Shown here: in pieces, positions 7,953 through 16,112 of the stretch
How the letters are laid out: each line of letters begins with the position of its first letter
Position numbering within the stretch: position 1 is the first letter of the stretch
Assembly (NCBI RefSeq): GCF_002929495.1
Contig: NZ_PJJJ01000019.1
Coordinates: 7,687-56,837, forward strand
Source: Cryobacterium sp. Y82
GTDB taxonomy: Bacteria; Actinomycetota; Actinomycetes; Actinomycetales; Microbacteriaceae
Length of the DNA: 49,151 bases
Direction: 5' to 3'
The notes under the pieces: model-generated
What the model was told of the DNA's origin: nothing
Seen by the model: only the letters and a program-made list of their open reading frames with translations
Database searches by the model: none
Translations under genes and position numbers: made by a program

Positions 7953-8369
7953 CTGGCGCGTGGAACTTTACGGCGAGCTGGTCGGGCATCTGTTCGGCAC
8001 GGACCGTCGCACTTTTGATTTCGTCACGGCGAGGAATGCCATCGAGACTTTTAGCCTTGGCCTCGGCTGATGCGGACACGGTCGGACGGATGCTCATCAA
8101 CACGCAGGCCGCACCCCTCGGGAACCGTCCGAGATCTGGGCGCACGTCCTTGGCCGGGGTGCAAGACAAGATCGTGCTCGCTCGACAGGTGGCCACTGGT
8201 TTCAGGTCCTCGAAGGGTATCCGTCGACCCACATCGTCAAGCCTCTGTCCGTGCGCTCCCCGACCGTCACCTTCGATGAGGAATACGGCTTCCGAGCGGC
8301 CAAAGCTGCCGGCCTCACCATGCTCGATTCGTGGATCGAGCACTTCGGCGAAGTCCCCATCTTTGCCCG
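7945..8369 (+). pseudogene. hipA-like toxin kinase pseudogene (frameshifted, internally deleted, truncated)
   Basis: Pieces of the N-terminal half of a HipA serine/threonine kinase are spread over two frames. Frame 1 from GTG 7945 gives VELYGELVGHLFG and FDFVTARNAIETFSLG, then a stop at 8068-8070. A second frame gives INTQAAPLGNRP and SLAGVQDKIVLAR, the typical HipA nucleotide-loop region. From about 8203 the first frame resumes with VLEGYPSTHIVKP and DEEYGFRAAKAAGL. The spacer normally between FSLG and the GRRTSLAGVQDK region is mostly gone, and the whole catalytic C-lobe is missing after about 8365. No functional toxin can be made. Confidence 0.75.
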
Positions 8370-8489
8370 GTGTACATTCCGTCGGGTCATGTCTTTGTAA
8401 TCGGTGACAACCACGCTGTATCGATCGACTCGCGCGCGTTCGGCGGAGTATTTCTGGAGAACTTGGATGCGACACTGCTCTGGCCGTGA
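8370..8489 (+). pseudogene. Signal peptidase I C-terminal fragment
   Basis: 39 codons ending at TGA 8487-8489. They read HVFVIGDN, then SIDSRAFGGVF, then LLWP at the very end: the conserved box E region of type I signal peptidase (GDNxxxSxDSRxFG) and its usual C-terminus. No start, catalytic Ser or catalytic Lys region is present. It begins right where the hipA similarity stops, in another reading frame, so the two were joined by a deletion or illegitimate recombination. About 290 bp of featureless DNA follow before the next gene. Confidence 0.7.
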
Positions 8490-8781
8490 GCTTCAGGCTT
8501 AAAGACTCAGCCACGCCGCTGCATGGATGCCACAGGGGCATGCTCAAGTAGTGCACCGCTTGAGAGCCCAGTTCCCGCTGTGACGATGAAAAAGGCATAC
8601 GCAAACTGCGGACAAAGTCGGCAACGACCACTGGAATCCCGATTTCCGGATACCCTTCGCCGCAGGGATGCGTGAGTGCAAGTGAATAGTGCCAATCCAA
8701 TTGGCTTAGGGCTACGAACTGACATTGTCTCATCTAGCCTTCGGGATCGTCCCGATGTGCGAGGTCACAAAGGAGTGAAAC

Positions 8782-9477
8782 GTGAAGAAGAACATCAAAC
8801 TGGTGCTTGGCTTGAGTGCAGCGGCGCTAATCGCCGTGTCGATGGGTGCTGCGCCGGCGTCAGCGCATGTCCCAAAATCGGTGCGCGGTAACGTGGTGCT
8901 CACCGCGCACCTTACGGAACTGAACAATTCAGGCGCGTCGGGGAAGGCGTTCGCCGTCGTTCGCGGCGAGACAATCCGAGCGATCGGGATCCGAGCGAAG
9001 GGTTTGTCGCCCGATGCTCCTCACGCCCAGCACATCCACTATGGCGAACAGGCCGTGAACGAGTGTCCCACGCTGGCGTTGGACAAAAACGGAGATGGAC
9101 GGCTGAACACCGTCGAGGGTGTTCCGGCCTATGGACCCGTTGTGGTGTCCCTGAACACCAGCGGAGACACCACGCCGGCCAGTTTTCTAGATGTTTCTCG
9201 GTTCCCCGTCTCGAAAAACGGTTCCTACAACTACCTCCGGACCAACATCCGCTTTACGGACGTGGCGGGAACCGGATATCCGCGAGCCGGAGGGCTCGGC
9301 ACCGCCGCCCAGATTGCTGAAGCCATCCGTGATGGTGAAGGTGTTGTCGTGATCCACGGAATCGACTACGACGGCAACGGAACGTACAACCTCAGCGACC
9401 CCGAGGGTGCAAGCGAGCTTGACCCCACCCTCCCCGCCGAGGCGACCGACCCGGCTGCCTGTGGAGTCCTGCACTAG
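8782..9477 (+). CDS. Secreted CHRD-like protein with two EF-hand-like calcium loops
   Basis: 231 aa. GTG start with AAAGGAG about 9 bases upstream. A Sec signal peptide (MKKNIK, then a hydrophobic run) probably ends at ASA-HV, near residue 28. The mature part has the CHRD-like layout: alternating strands, then HAQHIHYG (81-88) and later GVVVIHGIDY. Residues 101-112 (DKNGDGRLNTVE) fit the EF-hand loop at every ligand position, and 195-206 (DYDGNGTYNLSD) is a second such loop. The protein should act outside the cell and probably binds Ca2+. Its function is unknown. It is monocistronic and ends at a strong hairpin (9499-9553). Confidence 0.8.
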   Translation: MKKNIKLVLGLSAAALIAVSMGAAPASAHVPKSVRGNVVLTAHLTELNNSGASGKAFAVVRGETIRAIGIRAKGLSPDAPHAQHIHYGEQAVNECPTLALDKNGDGRLNTVEGVPAYGPVVVSLNTSGDTTPASFLDVSRFPVSKNGSYNYLRTNIRFTDVAGTGYPRAGGLGTAAQIAEAIRDGEGVVVIHGIDYDGNGTYNLSDPEGASELDPTLPAEATDPAACGVLH

Positions 9478-9498
9478 CGGCAGGCATCAGGCTCACAA

Positions 9499-9553
9499 CT
9501 GAGGTCCAGGCCCGTGCGAGCGCTCACAGTGCCGCACGGCGCCTGGACCTCAG
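9499..9553. terminator. Long hairpin between convergent genes, probable bidirectional terminator
   Basis: Perfect arms CTGAGGTCCAGGC (9499-9511) and GCCTGGACCTCAG (9541-9553) are extended inward by CCGTGCG (9512-9518) and CGCACGG (9533-9539) with one bulged base: a 20-bp GC-rich stem with a 14-nt loop. It lies after the CHRD-like gene and before the 3' end of the opposing amidase gene. No T-run follows; such stems often end transcription in actinobacteria. Confidence 0.6.
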
Positions 9554-9696
9554 CCCTCGACAGAATGTCAGTATCACTAGGCCTGCTCGGGCGCCTAAGA
9601 GAGCAGTGGTGTAGTTGGCGTCGGTCGCGCATTATCAGAATGGCCATGATCTGAGTGAGGGAGATCGAGCCCTCGCTCTCAACCTGCTGAGAGCGG

Positions 9697-11136
9697 TCAG
9701 CTGCCAATCTGCGCGTAGCGGTGGGCCCAGGGGCGCACTTTTTCGACGGCAACACCGATTCGAAAGACCATGTCGTCATCGAACGGATGCCCGACTATCT
9801 GTATCCCGGTCGGGATGCCACAGCTGGCCATGCCGCTAGGCACAGCGAGCACCGGGCAGCAATTGGCGATGTTGAACGGCACCGTCATGTGCCCCTGCCA
9901 GTAATGCTCGAGGTGCTCGCCGCCGACCGAAATGCCGTCAAGATAGTCCCCGTCCGCGGTCAGTGCGGCCGCCGCCGAGGTCGGGCAGATGAGTGCGTCG
10001 AAGCCGTTCATTACCGCCGCGAGCTCGCTCTGCATCCGAGTTTCGGCGGTGAGGCCGTCGAGAAAGCGGGTGTCGGCGGCCGCAGCGCGGGCATCCGCCA
10101 TGAACTGCACCGTGTAAGCGGCGAGCTGACTCTCGGCCCCACGGGTCGCGTCTTCCATCGCCGGACCCAAAATATGACCGTAGTGTGTAAACGAAATTCG
10201 GTGGATCTCCGCCGTGGTCCAGGGCAGCTCGACTTCTTCGACGATCGCGCCGGCACTCTGCAGCGCGGCGGCGACCGCGCGGGTGTTGGACTCCACATCG
10301 GGGTCGACCCGGTAGTTGCCCAAGCGAATGCAAAGCGCTATTCGCAGGCCCACGACCGATGCCCAAGCGCCGGGCAACGGTTCGGCGGCAGCGAGCGAGG
10401 CATGGTCGTCCGGGTGACGGCCGGTCATCACGTTGGCGAGCAGGGCGGCATCGGCTACGGTACGGGCCATCGGGCCGTCCCCGCGGTAGTGATCGGCGGA
10501 GAGCGGCGCGACGCCCGGGATGCGGCCGTACGGCGCCTTGAACCCGACCGTTCCGGTGAAGGCCGCCGGTAACCGGGTCGATCCGGCAATGTCCGAGCCG
10601 GTGGCGAGCGGCGCAAAGCCGGCCGCGAGGGCAGCGCCGGAGCCACCGGAAGAGCCGCCGGGGGAGAGCTCGAGGTTGAACGGATTGCGAGTGACACCCC
10701 AGAGCGGCGAGTGGGTCACTGTGGCACAGCAGAATTCGGGCGTCGCGGTGCGAGCGTGCACGATGCCGCCAGCCGAGCGGATACGACCGATCACCGGATG
10801 ATCCGCGTGCGCCACAACGTGACGCTGGTCGACGAGCCCGTTGCTCAGCACATGCCCGGCAAGGGAATGCTTCTCCTTCGCAGCAATAGGAAGGCCGAGC
10901 AACGGGGCGAGGCTACCGCCGGATCGATACCGCTGCTCGGCGTTTCGGGCAGACTCGCGTGCCTCGTTTACCAGCTGTTCGGTCAACGCATTAATCTGCG
11001 GGTTGACCGCGTCGATGCGCTGTAGAACAGCTTCGAGCAGCTCGACCGGTGACAGGTCGCGCGACCGAAACAGGTCGAGGGCCTCGCTCGCGCCGAGGTA
11101 ATGCAGGTCACTCAGCGTTGTCGTGTCGGACACCAT
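9697..11136 (-). CDS. Amidase-signature family amidohydrolase
   Basis: 479 aa. The amidase-signature catalytic triad Lys-cisSer-Ser is intact: K87 in LPIAAKEK, S162/S163 in SPGGSSGGSGAAL, and nucleophile S186 in GSDIAGSTRLPAA. It hydrolyses a C-N amide bond in the cytoplasm; the substrate is not determinable. The ATG at 11136 overlaps the stop of the upstream M20 hydrolase gene by 1 nt (TGATG), so the two are co-translated. The operon runs LysR gene, MHS transporter, M20 hydrolase, amidase, suggesting stepwise breakdown of an imported amide or N-carbamoyl compound. The 3' end faces the 9499 hairpin. Confidence 0.9.
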   Translation of the reverse strand: MVSDTTTLSDLHYLGASEALDLFRSRDLSPVELLEAVLQRIDAVNPQINALTEQLVNEARESARNAEQRYRSGGSLAPLLGLPIAAKEKHSLAGHVLSNGLVDQRHVVAHADHPVIGRIRSAGGIVHARTATPEFCCATVTHSPLWGVTRNPFNLELSPGGSSGGSGAALAAGFAPLATGSDIAGSTRLPAAFTGTVGFKAPYGRIPGVAPLSADHYRGDGPMARTVADAALLANVMTGRHPDDHASLAAAEPLPGAWASVVGLRIALCIRLGNYRVDPDVESNTRAVAAALQSAGAIVEEVELPWTTAEIHRISFTHYGHILGPAMEDATRGAESQLAAYTVQFMADARAAAADTRFLDGLTAETRMQSELAAVMNGFDALICPTSAAAALTADGDYLDGISVGGEHLEHYWQGHMTVPFNIANCCPVLAVPSGMASCGIPTGIQIVGHPFDDDMVFRIGVAVEKVRPWAHRYAQIGS

Positions 11137-12416
11137 CAGGCCCCAGCAGACGTCGTCGAGGTGAGTGCGGGCGAGCGTGTCGGATCGACCAAAGCCCCGT
11201 TGACCAGGTCAGTGGCGACTTCCGTTAGGAGCGCGAGTCCGGCGACCATGTCGGCATCCGTGGTGAATTCGCGTTCACAGTGCGAGACACCGTCGATGCT
11301 CGGAATGAACAGCATGATTGAGGGAACGCTGGTGTTCATCGCGACCGAGTCGTGGCCGGCCATGGTCTGAATGCGGAGGGTGGAGAGTCCAGAACGCGCG
11401 GCGGCCTGCTCAGCAAGTTGCAGGCCGTTCTCGGGGAAATACCTGATCGGACGAATATCGAAGTCGGTCACGTTGATCTGGATGTCGTGTTCAACGGCGA
11501 GGGCGGCGATCTTCTCGAGCAAGATTGCGCGGGCGGTCTGCACTATTTGCGGGTCACCACTACGCAGGTCGGCGATCAGGCGCACCCGACGGGCAACGAC
11601 GATCGGGGAGTTGGGTTCGAGCGTCAGCTGCCCAATGGACGAGACGATGGCCTCGTCAGCGAAGTCGGTGGTGACTTCTTGCACCATGAGGATAATCTTG
11701 GCGGCGGCGACGAGGGCGTCGCGCCGGTCGACCATGGCGGTCGCCCCGGTGTGGGACTGCTCGCCGAGCACCTCGATGTCAAGTTTCTGGGTGTACCAGC
11801 TGCGGTCGACGATCCCGATCGCGATCTTCTCGCGTTCCAAAATGCGACCCTGTTCAATGTGAATTTCGGCGTAGCTCACCGTGACGGGGCGGGGGTCGGT
11901 GCCGAGGTAGCCGATTTCGGCGAGGGCGGCACGGGCGGTCACGCCGGCCAGGTCGGTCACGTCGAGCATTTTCTCCTGGTCGAAAAGTCCAGCAAACACA
12001 CTGCTGCCCATGACGCTCGGCGCAAAACGGCCGCCCTCTTCGTTGAACCAGTTCACGACGGCGAGGTTGAATGGCGGCGCCGTGCCGCTGTTTGTGATGA
12101 GCTCGTCGACGTTGCGGGCGGCGTGTAGCGCCGCGAGCACGCCGTAGGCTCCGTCGAAGCGCCCGCCGAGCGGCTGGCTATCGAGGTGTGAGCCCACGAG
12201 CACGAAAGGGGCGTCGGGAGTCCACTCGATCAGCCCGAACATGTTGCCGATGCCGTCTACGTGCAGGGTGTACCCGGCGTCGGTGACCCATTTCGAGAAC
12301 CAAGCGCGGCTCTGTGCATCTTCGGGTGTTGCCGCCTGGCGGTCGACACCGTGATGGGGCGTGGCCCCGATTGTGGCAACGTGGTGAAAGTCGGTCAGAA
12401 AGTCAGCAGATGACAT
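11136..12416 (-). CDS. M20-family Zn-dependent amidohydrolase (N-carbamoyl-L-amino-acid hydrolase / allantoate amidohydrolase type)
   Basis: 426 aa. Metal-binding motifs are in family order: GSHLDSQPLGGRFDGAYG (H77, D88), NWFNEEGGRF (E126/E127), EIHIEQG (H186) and SHCEREF near the C-terminus. The dimerisation lid domain (about 215-330) contains GEQSHTGATAM. SHLDSQPxGGxFDG is diagnostic of the hydantoin-utilisation carbamoylase/allantoate amidohydrolase branch, which cleaves a ureido group to amine, CO2 and ammonia. The ATG at 12416 is chosen because AAGGAG lies 7 bases upstream. The stop overlaps the amidase start. Which ureido acid is used is unknown; no hydantoinase or allantoinase gene is nearby. 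Confidence 0.9.
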   Translation of the reverse strand: MSSADFLTDFHHVATIGATPHHGVDRQAATPEDAQSRAWFSKWVTDAGYTLHVDGIGNMFGLIEWTPDAPFVLVGSHLDSQPLGGRFDGAYGVLAALHAARNVDELITNSGTAPPFNLAVVNWFNEEGGRFAPSVMGSSVFAGLFDQEKMLDVTDLAGVTARAALAEIGYLGTDPRPVTVSYAEIHIEQGRILEREKIAIGIVDRSWYTQKLDIEVLGEQSHTGATAMVDRRDALVAAAKIILMVQEVTTDFADEAIVSSIGQLTLEPNSPIVVARRVRLIADLRSGDPQIVQTARAILLEKIAALAVEHDIQINVTDFDIRPIRYFPENGLQLAEQAAARSGLSTLRIQTMAGHDSVAMNTSVPSIMLFIPSIDGVSHCEREFTTDADMVAGLALLTEVATDLVNGALVDPTRSPALTSTTSAGA

Positions 12417-12468
12417 TTGTGCTCCTTCAAAAGAAAACGGATAGGGCGTGGACGGATGCTGCAACGCT

Positions 12469-13800
12469 TTAGCCCAGACGCCCCCGCGTCTCCGGCACCT
12501 TGGTGAGGGTCACGAGCAGGAACACGATTACGGCGGCGCCGGCCATGTAGAAGCCCGGGGCGAACGCAACGCCCGAGCTGGCGACGAGGGCGGTACCGAC
12601 GAGCGGTGCGGTTCCGCCGAAGATGGCGTAGCCGACGTTATAGCTCACGGCGGCGCTCGTGAAGCGGGTTCTGGTCGTGAAGATCTCGACGAAGAAGGTG
12701 TAGCAGCCGCCACCGTAGATGCACAGCGGAATCACGAACAGCATCTGGCCGAGGAGAGCAAGTGGCAGACTGCCGCTCGTGACGAGCATGAAGCTCGGGA
12801 TGGCGAGAACGGCTATCGCGGCTGATCCGGCGATCAGCATCGGCTTACGACCGAACCTGTCACCAATGCGCCCCCCGATCGGCAACAGCACGGCATAGAA
12901 GGCGAGGGCGGCCGCATTGGCAAGGAGGGACTGCTCGCGGCCGAGATTGCCCGTTGTCTGCACGTACGCCACGAAATAGGCCGAGAGAAAGTAGAAGCCC
13001 ATAGCGGTGAGGCCCATCACGAAGATGACCTGCACCATGCGCAGCTTATTTTCGCGAAAGGTTTCCTTGACCGGGCTGAACTCCTTGGTCTTGGTGGCCT
13101 GGGCCTCAGTGAACGACTTGCTCTCGCTGGTCTTGCTGCGGATCCATACGCCGAACAGAGCCAGCGGCAAGGCGAGCAAGAACGGCAGGCGCCAACCCCA
13201 CGCGGTGAACGATTCGTCGGACATGCTCTGGCTGAGGATGAGGATCATCGTGCCAGCGAACACGGACGGAAGCGCGGTGGCTGCGATAGTGATGTTCAGC
13301 CAGAGACCGCGGCGGTCAATCGGTGCGTGTTCGAAGACGAACGAGGGGGCACCGACCGATTCGCCGCCGGCCGAGAAACCCTGCACGAGCCGCAGGAGCA
13401 GTAATAGCAGTGGGGCCCAGACGCCGATCTGCCCGAAGGTCGGCAGCAAACCCATGCACGCGGTCGCGGTACCGATGGCGAGCAGGGTGATGGCGAGCAC
13501 TTTGCGTCGCCCGATCTTGTCGCCGAGAGCGCCGAAGAACAGGCCACCAAGCGGGCGCACGACGAACGCTACGCCGAAGGTCGCGAAGGTGGCCAGCAGG
13601 GCAAAGATCGGATCCGAACTCGGAAAGAAGAGTTGGGAGAAGATCACGGCTGTCAGGCCGTAGAGGGTGAAATCGTAGAACTCGATGAACTGCCCGATGC
13701 TGCCGCCGAGCAGCACGCGCTTTTGGAGGCCGGTAATCTTCTTCGATGGAGCGGTTTCGACCGGCGAACTGATCGTGGCGGCGGCTCGGTTCGTGGTCAT
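12469..13800 (-). CDS. MHS-type major facilitator transporter
   Basis: About 443 aa with 12 hydrophobic segments. IGQFIEFYDFTLYG at about 37-50 (TM1), FGALGDKIGRRKVL in the TM2-3 loop and QGFSAGGESVGA in TM4 are hallmarks of the metabolite:H+ symporter family (ShiA, ProP, KgtP, PcaT relatives), which import organic acids or zwitterions. It lies between the LysR gene and the hydrolase pair on the same strand and is presumably the uptake step. The ATG at 13800 was chosen; a GTG at 13809 is in frame and neither has a strong ribosome binding site. Substrate specificity cannot be read from the sequence. Confidence 0.85.
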   Translation of the reverse strand: MTTNRAAATISSPVETAPSKKITGLQKRVLLGGSIGQFIEFYDFTLYGLTAVIFSQLFFPSSDPIFALLATFATFGVAFVVRPLGGLFFGALGDKIGRRKVLAITLLAIGTATACMGLLPTFGQIGVWAPLLLLLLRLVQGFSAGGESVGAPSFVFEHAPIDRRGLWLNITIAATALPSVFAGTMILILSQSMSDESFTAWGWRLPFLLALPLALFGVWIRSKTSESKSFTEAQATKTKEFSPVKETFRENKLRMVQVIFVMGLTAMGFYFLSAYFVAYVQTTGNLGREQSLLANAAALAFYAVLLPIGGRIGDRFGRKPMLIAGSAAIAVLAIPSFMLVTSGSLPLALLGQMLFVIPLCIYGGGCYTFFVEIFTTRTRFTSAAVSYNVGYAIFGGTAPLVGTALVASSGVAFAPGFYMAGAAVIVFLLVTLTKVPETRGRLG

Positions 13801-13943
13801 GAAATCCACTGTACGAACACGACGATGCCGGCGATCGCCGCTGAGTTTCTGACTTGTAATCTCGGCAGGGGCCGCGTGCCGGTCATATTACGGCGCATCC
13901 GCTGGCATGTAACCGGGGCGACGCATGAATTGCTTGCTCAAGC

Positions 13944-13969
13944 ACTGATCCTCCTTGATCACGATCAGT
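13944..13969. promoter_or_regulatory. Inverted repeat, candidate LysR-type operator
   Basis: Perfect 7-bp arms ACTGATC (13944-13950) and GATCAGT (13963-13969) with a 12-bp spacer. It is in the 290-bp gap between the LysR gene and the transporter it probably controls. The arm spacing fits a LysR-type activator site of the broad T-N11-A class. The binding protein is inferred from position only. Confidence 0.4.
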
Positions 13970-14090
13970 CATATCCCGGTCAAGAACGAGCGGTGCCGAG
14001 ACTGCGACTGATTGTGGTCAAGCTTGCGCGTCTGGAAACACCCGTGTCCAATTGATTCTCATGGCCGAGCGCATTGATTTTGGTGATGAC

Positions 14091-15005
14091 CTATGACCAC
14101 GTCGCACCATACAATCGCCGGCAGATCTCCTCGAAGGCCAGCGCACGTCGGGTGGGCACGGCGCTGTCGAGACGCACGAGCATGACCTCACTCGGCGGAA
14201 ACTCGTCGATCAGGCGCAAGGGAACGACACGGCCGCCGGAGTACGGCACATCGTTGTAAACCCGTTGGTTGAGCAGCGCATAACCGTGGCCTTGGGCTAC
14301 GAAGGAACGCACGGTTTCGTACCCGGCGAACCGATGGCGCACAGCGGGCACCAGCCCGGCCAGGGTGAACAAGCCCTCGTAGTATTCCCGGCTGTGCGGC
14401 AGGTCTAGCAGTATTAGGGGTTCGCCGGCGAGGTCGCGCAGGGTAATCTCCTGACCCGGAATGTTCGCGGCCCAATGGCCCTCGGGAACGATGACGTGCG
14501 GGGGAACCCGCTCGAGCACCTGACTGGTGAATCCGGTGCCGAGGCCGTGACCGTACAGGAGCGCGAGGTCGCAGCGGCCCTCACGGAGCGCCGTCTGGAG
14601 CAAAGCGAGGTCAGCCTCCACAAAAGTCACGTCGACGCCGGGATGTGTAGCCTCGAACGCCTTGAGAATGGCCGGCAGCCGAAACGATGCCAGCGGCGAA
14701 AACACACCGACGGTCAGCTCGCCGGAGAGAGTCTCGGTGGCCCCGTAGACCGACTCGAACAAGGAATCGGCATGGTCGAGAAACCCCTTCAGGTCAAGCG
14801 CGAACGTGCGCCCAGTCGGGGTCAGCTTGAGTCCGGCCGAGGGGCTGCGCAGGAATAGTTGGGCACCGAGCGTTCGCTCCAGCTGCACCATGGCTGTAGA
14901 AATAGCAGACTGGCTCACGAGCAGCCGGGCGGCGGCCTGAGTCATGCTTTCCAACTCCGCGACGACGGCAAAGTACCGTAACTGGGTGAGGGTGAAGTGT
15001 CGCAT
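14091..15005 (-). CDS. LysR-family transcriptional regulator
   Basis: 304 aa, standard LysR length. The N-terminal winged helix-turn-helix at about 4-63 contains TLTQLRYFAVVAELESMTQA and SQSAISTAMVQLERTLGAQL, with LTPTGRTF closing the DNA-binding domain. The periplasmic-binding-fold effector domain spans about 90-295 (ELTVGVFSPLASFRLP, GRCDLALLYG). It is the first gene of a same-strand series with the MHS transporter, M20 hydrolase and amidase, and a 7-bp inverted repeat lies in the gap after it. It probably activates that operon in response to its substrate. Unlike most LysR genes, it is co-oriented with its putative targets and not divergent from them. Confidence 0.92.
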   Translation of the reverse strand: MRHFTLTQLRYFAVVAELESMTQAAARLLVSQSAISTAMVQLERTLGAQLFLRSPSAGLKLTPTGRTFALDLKGFLDHADSLFESVYGATETLSGELTVGVFSPLASFRLPAILKAFEATHPGVDVTFVEADLALLQTALREGRCDLALLYGHGLGTGFTSQVLERVPPHVIVPEGHWAANIPGQEITLRDLAGEPLILLDLPHSREYYEGLFTLAGLVPAVRHRFAGYETVRSFVAQGHGYALLNQRVYNDVPYSGGRVVPLRLIDEFPPSEVMLVRLDSAVPTRRALAFEEICRRLYGATWS

Positions 15006-15390
15006 CGGGCTCCAGAGATCAGTGAGGCAGCCGGGAGCTACGGAGCAACCCCAAACAGACGAACAACTTCATAATACTGACGCGACTGCCGGTGCTCCCG
15101 ATGTGTCTCGGTGGCAGCCATAGGGACACGCATGGTTTCCCGTTTCGCCGGGAATCGAAAGAAGGCCACATCGGAGGGATCGTTCGGTGCCCGTCGTGGC
15201 GCGTGTCGCGTTCCGTAACCACGAGGGTCATATCTTTGACAGGGAACACGGTTTCCCGATCGTCAGTCGGCGCGACTTCGACCGCATCGAATTGACGGCG
15301 AAGCAAGGAAGTAGTTAGTGGCCGCCAGCATCGCCACATGTAGTGACGCGAGCGTCTCCCCTTCGCTCAAATTAGCGCCGAGCAGATCGG
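15006..15390. other. Intergenic region, possible 43-codon ORF only
   Basis: 385 bp with no clear gene. A GTG at 15187 opens 43 codons to TAG 15316-15318, reading VAFRNHEGHIFDREHGFPIV and so on. The composition is protein-like, but there is no ribosome binding site and no family I can name. It could be a small protein or a remnant. Confidence 0.3.
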
Positions 15391-15672
15391 CTATAGGTAC
15401 TTTTTAAGTGCGCGAATGAGCTGTACCATTTCGCGGCGCCCGAGCTCAGTACTTCGCACAATAGTTTCGGAGTATCGCTCACGGCGTTCTTTGCCTACCA
15501 GGACGTACTCGTTCTCTCTGAGCACTCGTATCGTCTTGGACATATCAGTGATGCTCAGGCTGGTGAACTCACCAAGCGATGCATAGTTCGATTTCTCAAC
15601 CTGGCACAGGAAGCCCATCACCTTGAACCGCTGAAGAGGGTATAGAACTTTGTTGATGGACTCGTCGATCAC
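15391..15672 (-). CDS. Small winged-helix DNA-binding protein (MarR/HTH_27-like)
   Basis: 93 aa, GTG start. It has the single-domain winged-helix pattern: helix ALYPLQRFKVMGFL-like opening (residues 9-22), recognition region LGEFTSLSITDMSKTIRVLR (33-52), wing VLVGKERRERYSETIV, and a closing dimerisation-like helix ending RALKKYL. Proteins of this size and layout are one-domain repressors related to MarR/PadR. The gene stands alone between two long non-coding stretches, so no target can be named. Its base composition is lower in GC than the surrounding genes, which may mean later acquisition. Confidence 0.7.
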   Translation of the reverse strand: MIDESINKVLYPLQRFKVMGFLCQVEKSNYASLGEFTSLSITDMSKTIRVLRENEYVLVGKERRERYSETIVRSTELGRREMVQLIRALKKYL

Positions 15673-16112
15673 GCGCGACGTCGCCGAGCGGACAGCGCGG
15701 ACAGACGTGACTGAGCCTCACCAGATTGCATTATTCCAATCCTTTCTGTCAATTCATCCTCTACTTGCAACCTACGCAAGAGTCTCCGAAAACGCAATCT
15801 TGACGTCTGCAAACAGCAACATGCAGCCTGCACGAACGCCCCCGAAATTTAACCGGAATTCTACACATATAACGCTGCCAAGCCACGCGGTTGCAGGCTC
15901 TCTCTCGCACGATCCCCGGCGGTGAACTGTCGTCGGATCCGCCGTGACTTCGTCGACGCGCATGCAGTCCTCCATGCGGTTCGCGTCAACGCGTCGCGTC
16001 GCGCTTGCGACGGCGACTGCTACGAAGTTGGGCGGTCGCGGGATCCCGCAAATCGCGTTGCGTTCTGCGGCGTCCGGCGTATCGTCGAACGCATTACCGA
16101 GGAGGATTTCCA
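15673..16112. other. Intergenic region, no gene seen
   Basis: 440 bp between divergent genes. The half next to the winged-helix gene is AT-richer than its surroundings. No credible gene, hairpin or repeat was found. GAGGAGG at 16099-16105 is the ribosome binding site of the following gene. Confidence 0.45.

Noticed and set aside
7945..8369. Functional HipA toxin
   Set aside because: The reading frame is broken at least twice, an internal segment is missing, and the kinase C-lobe is absent.
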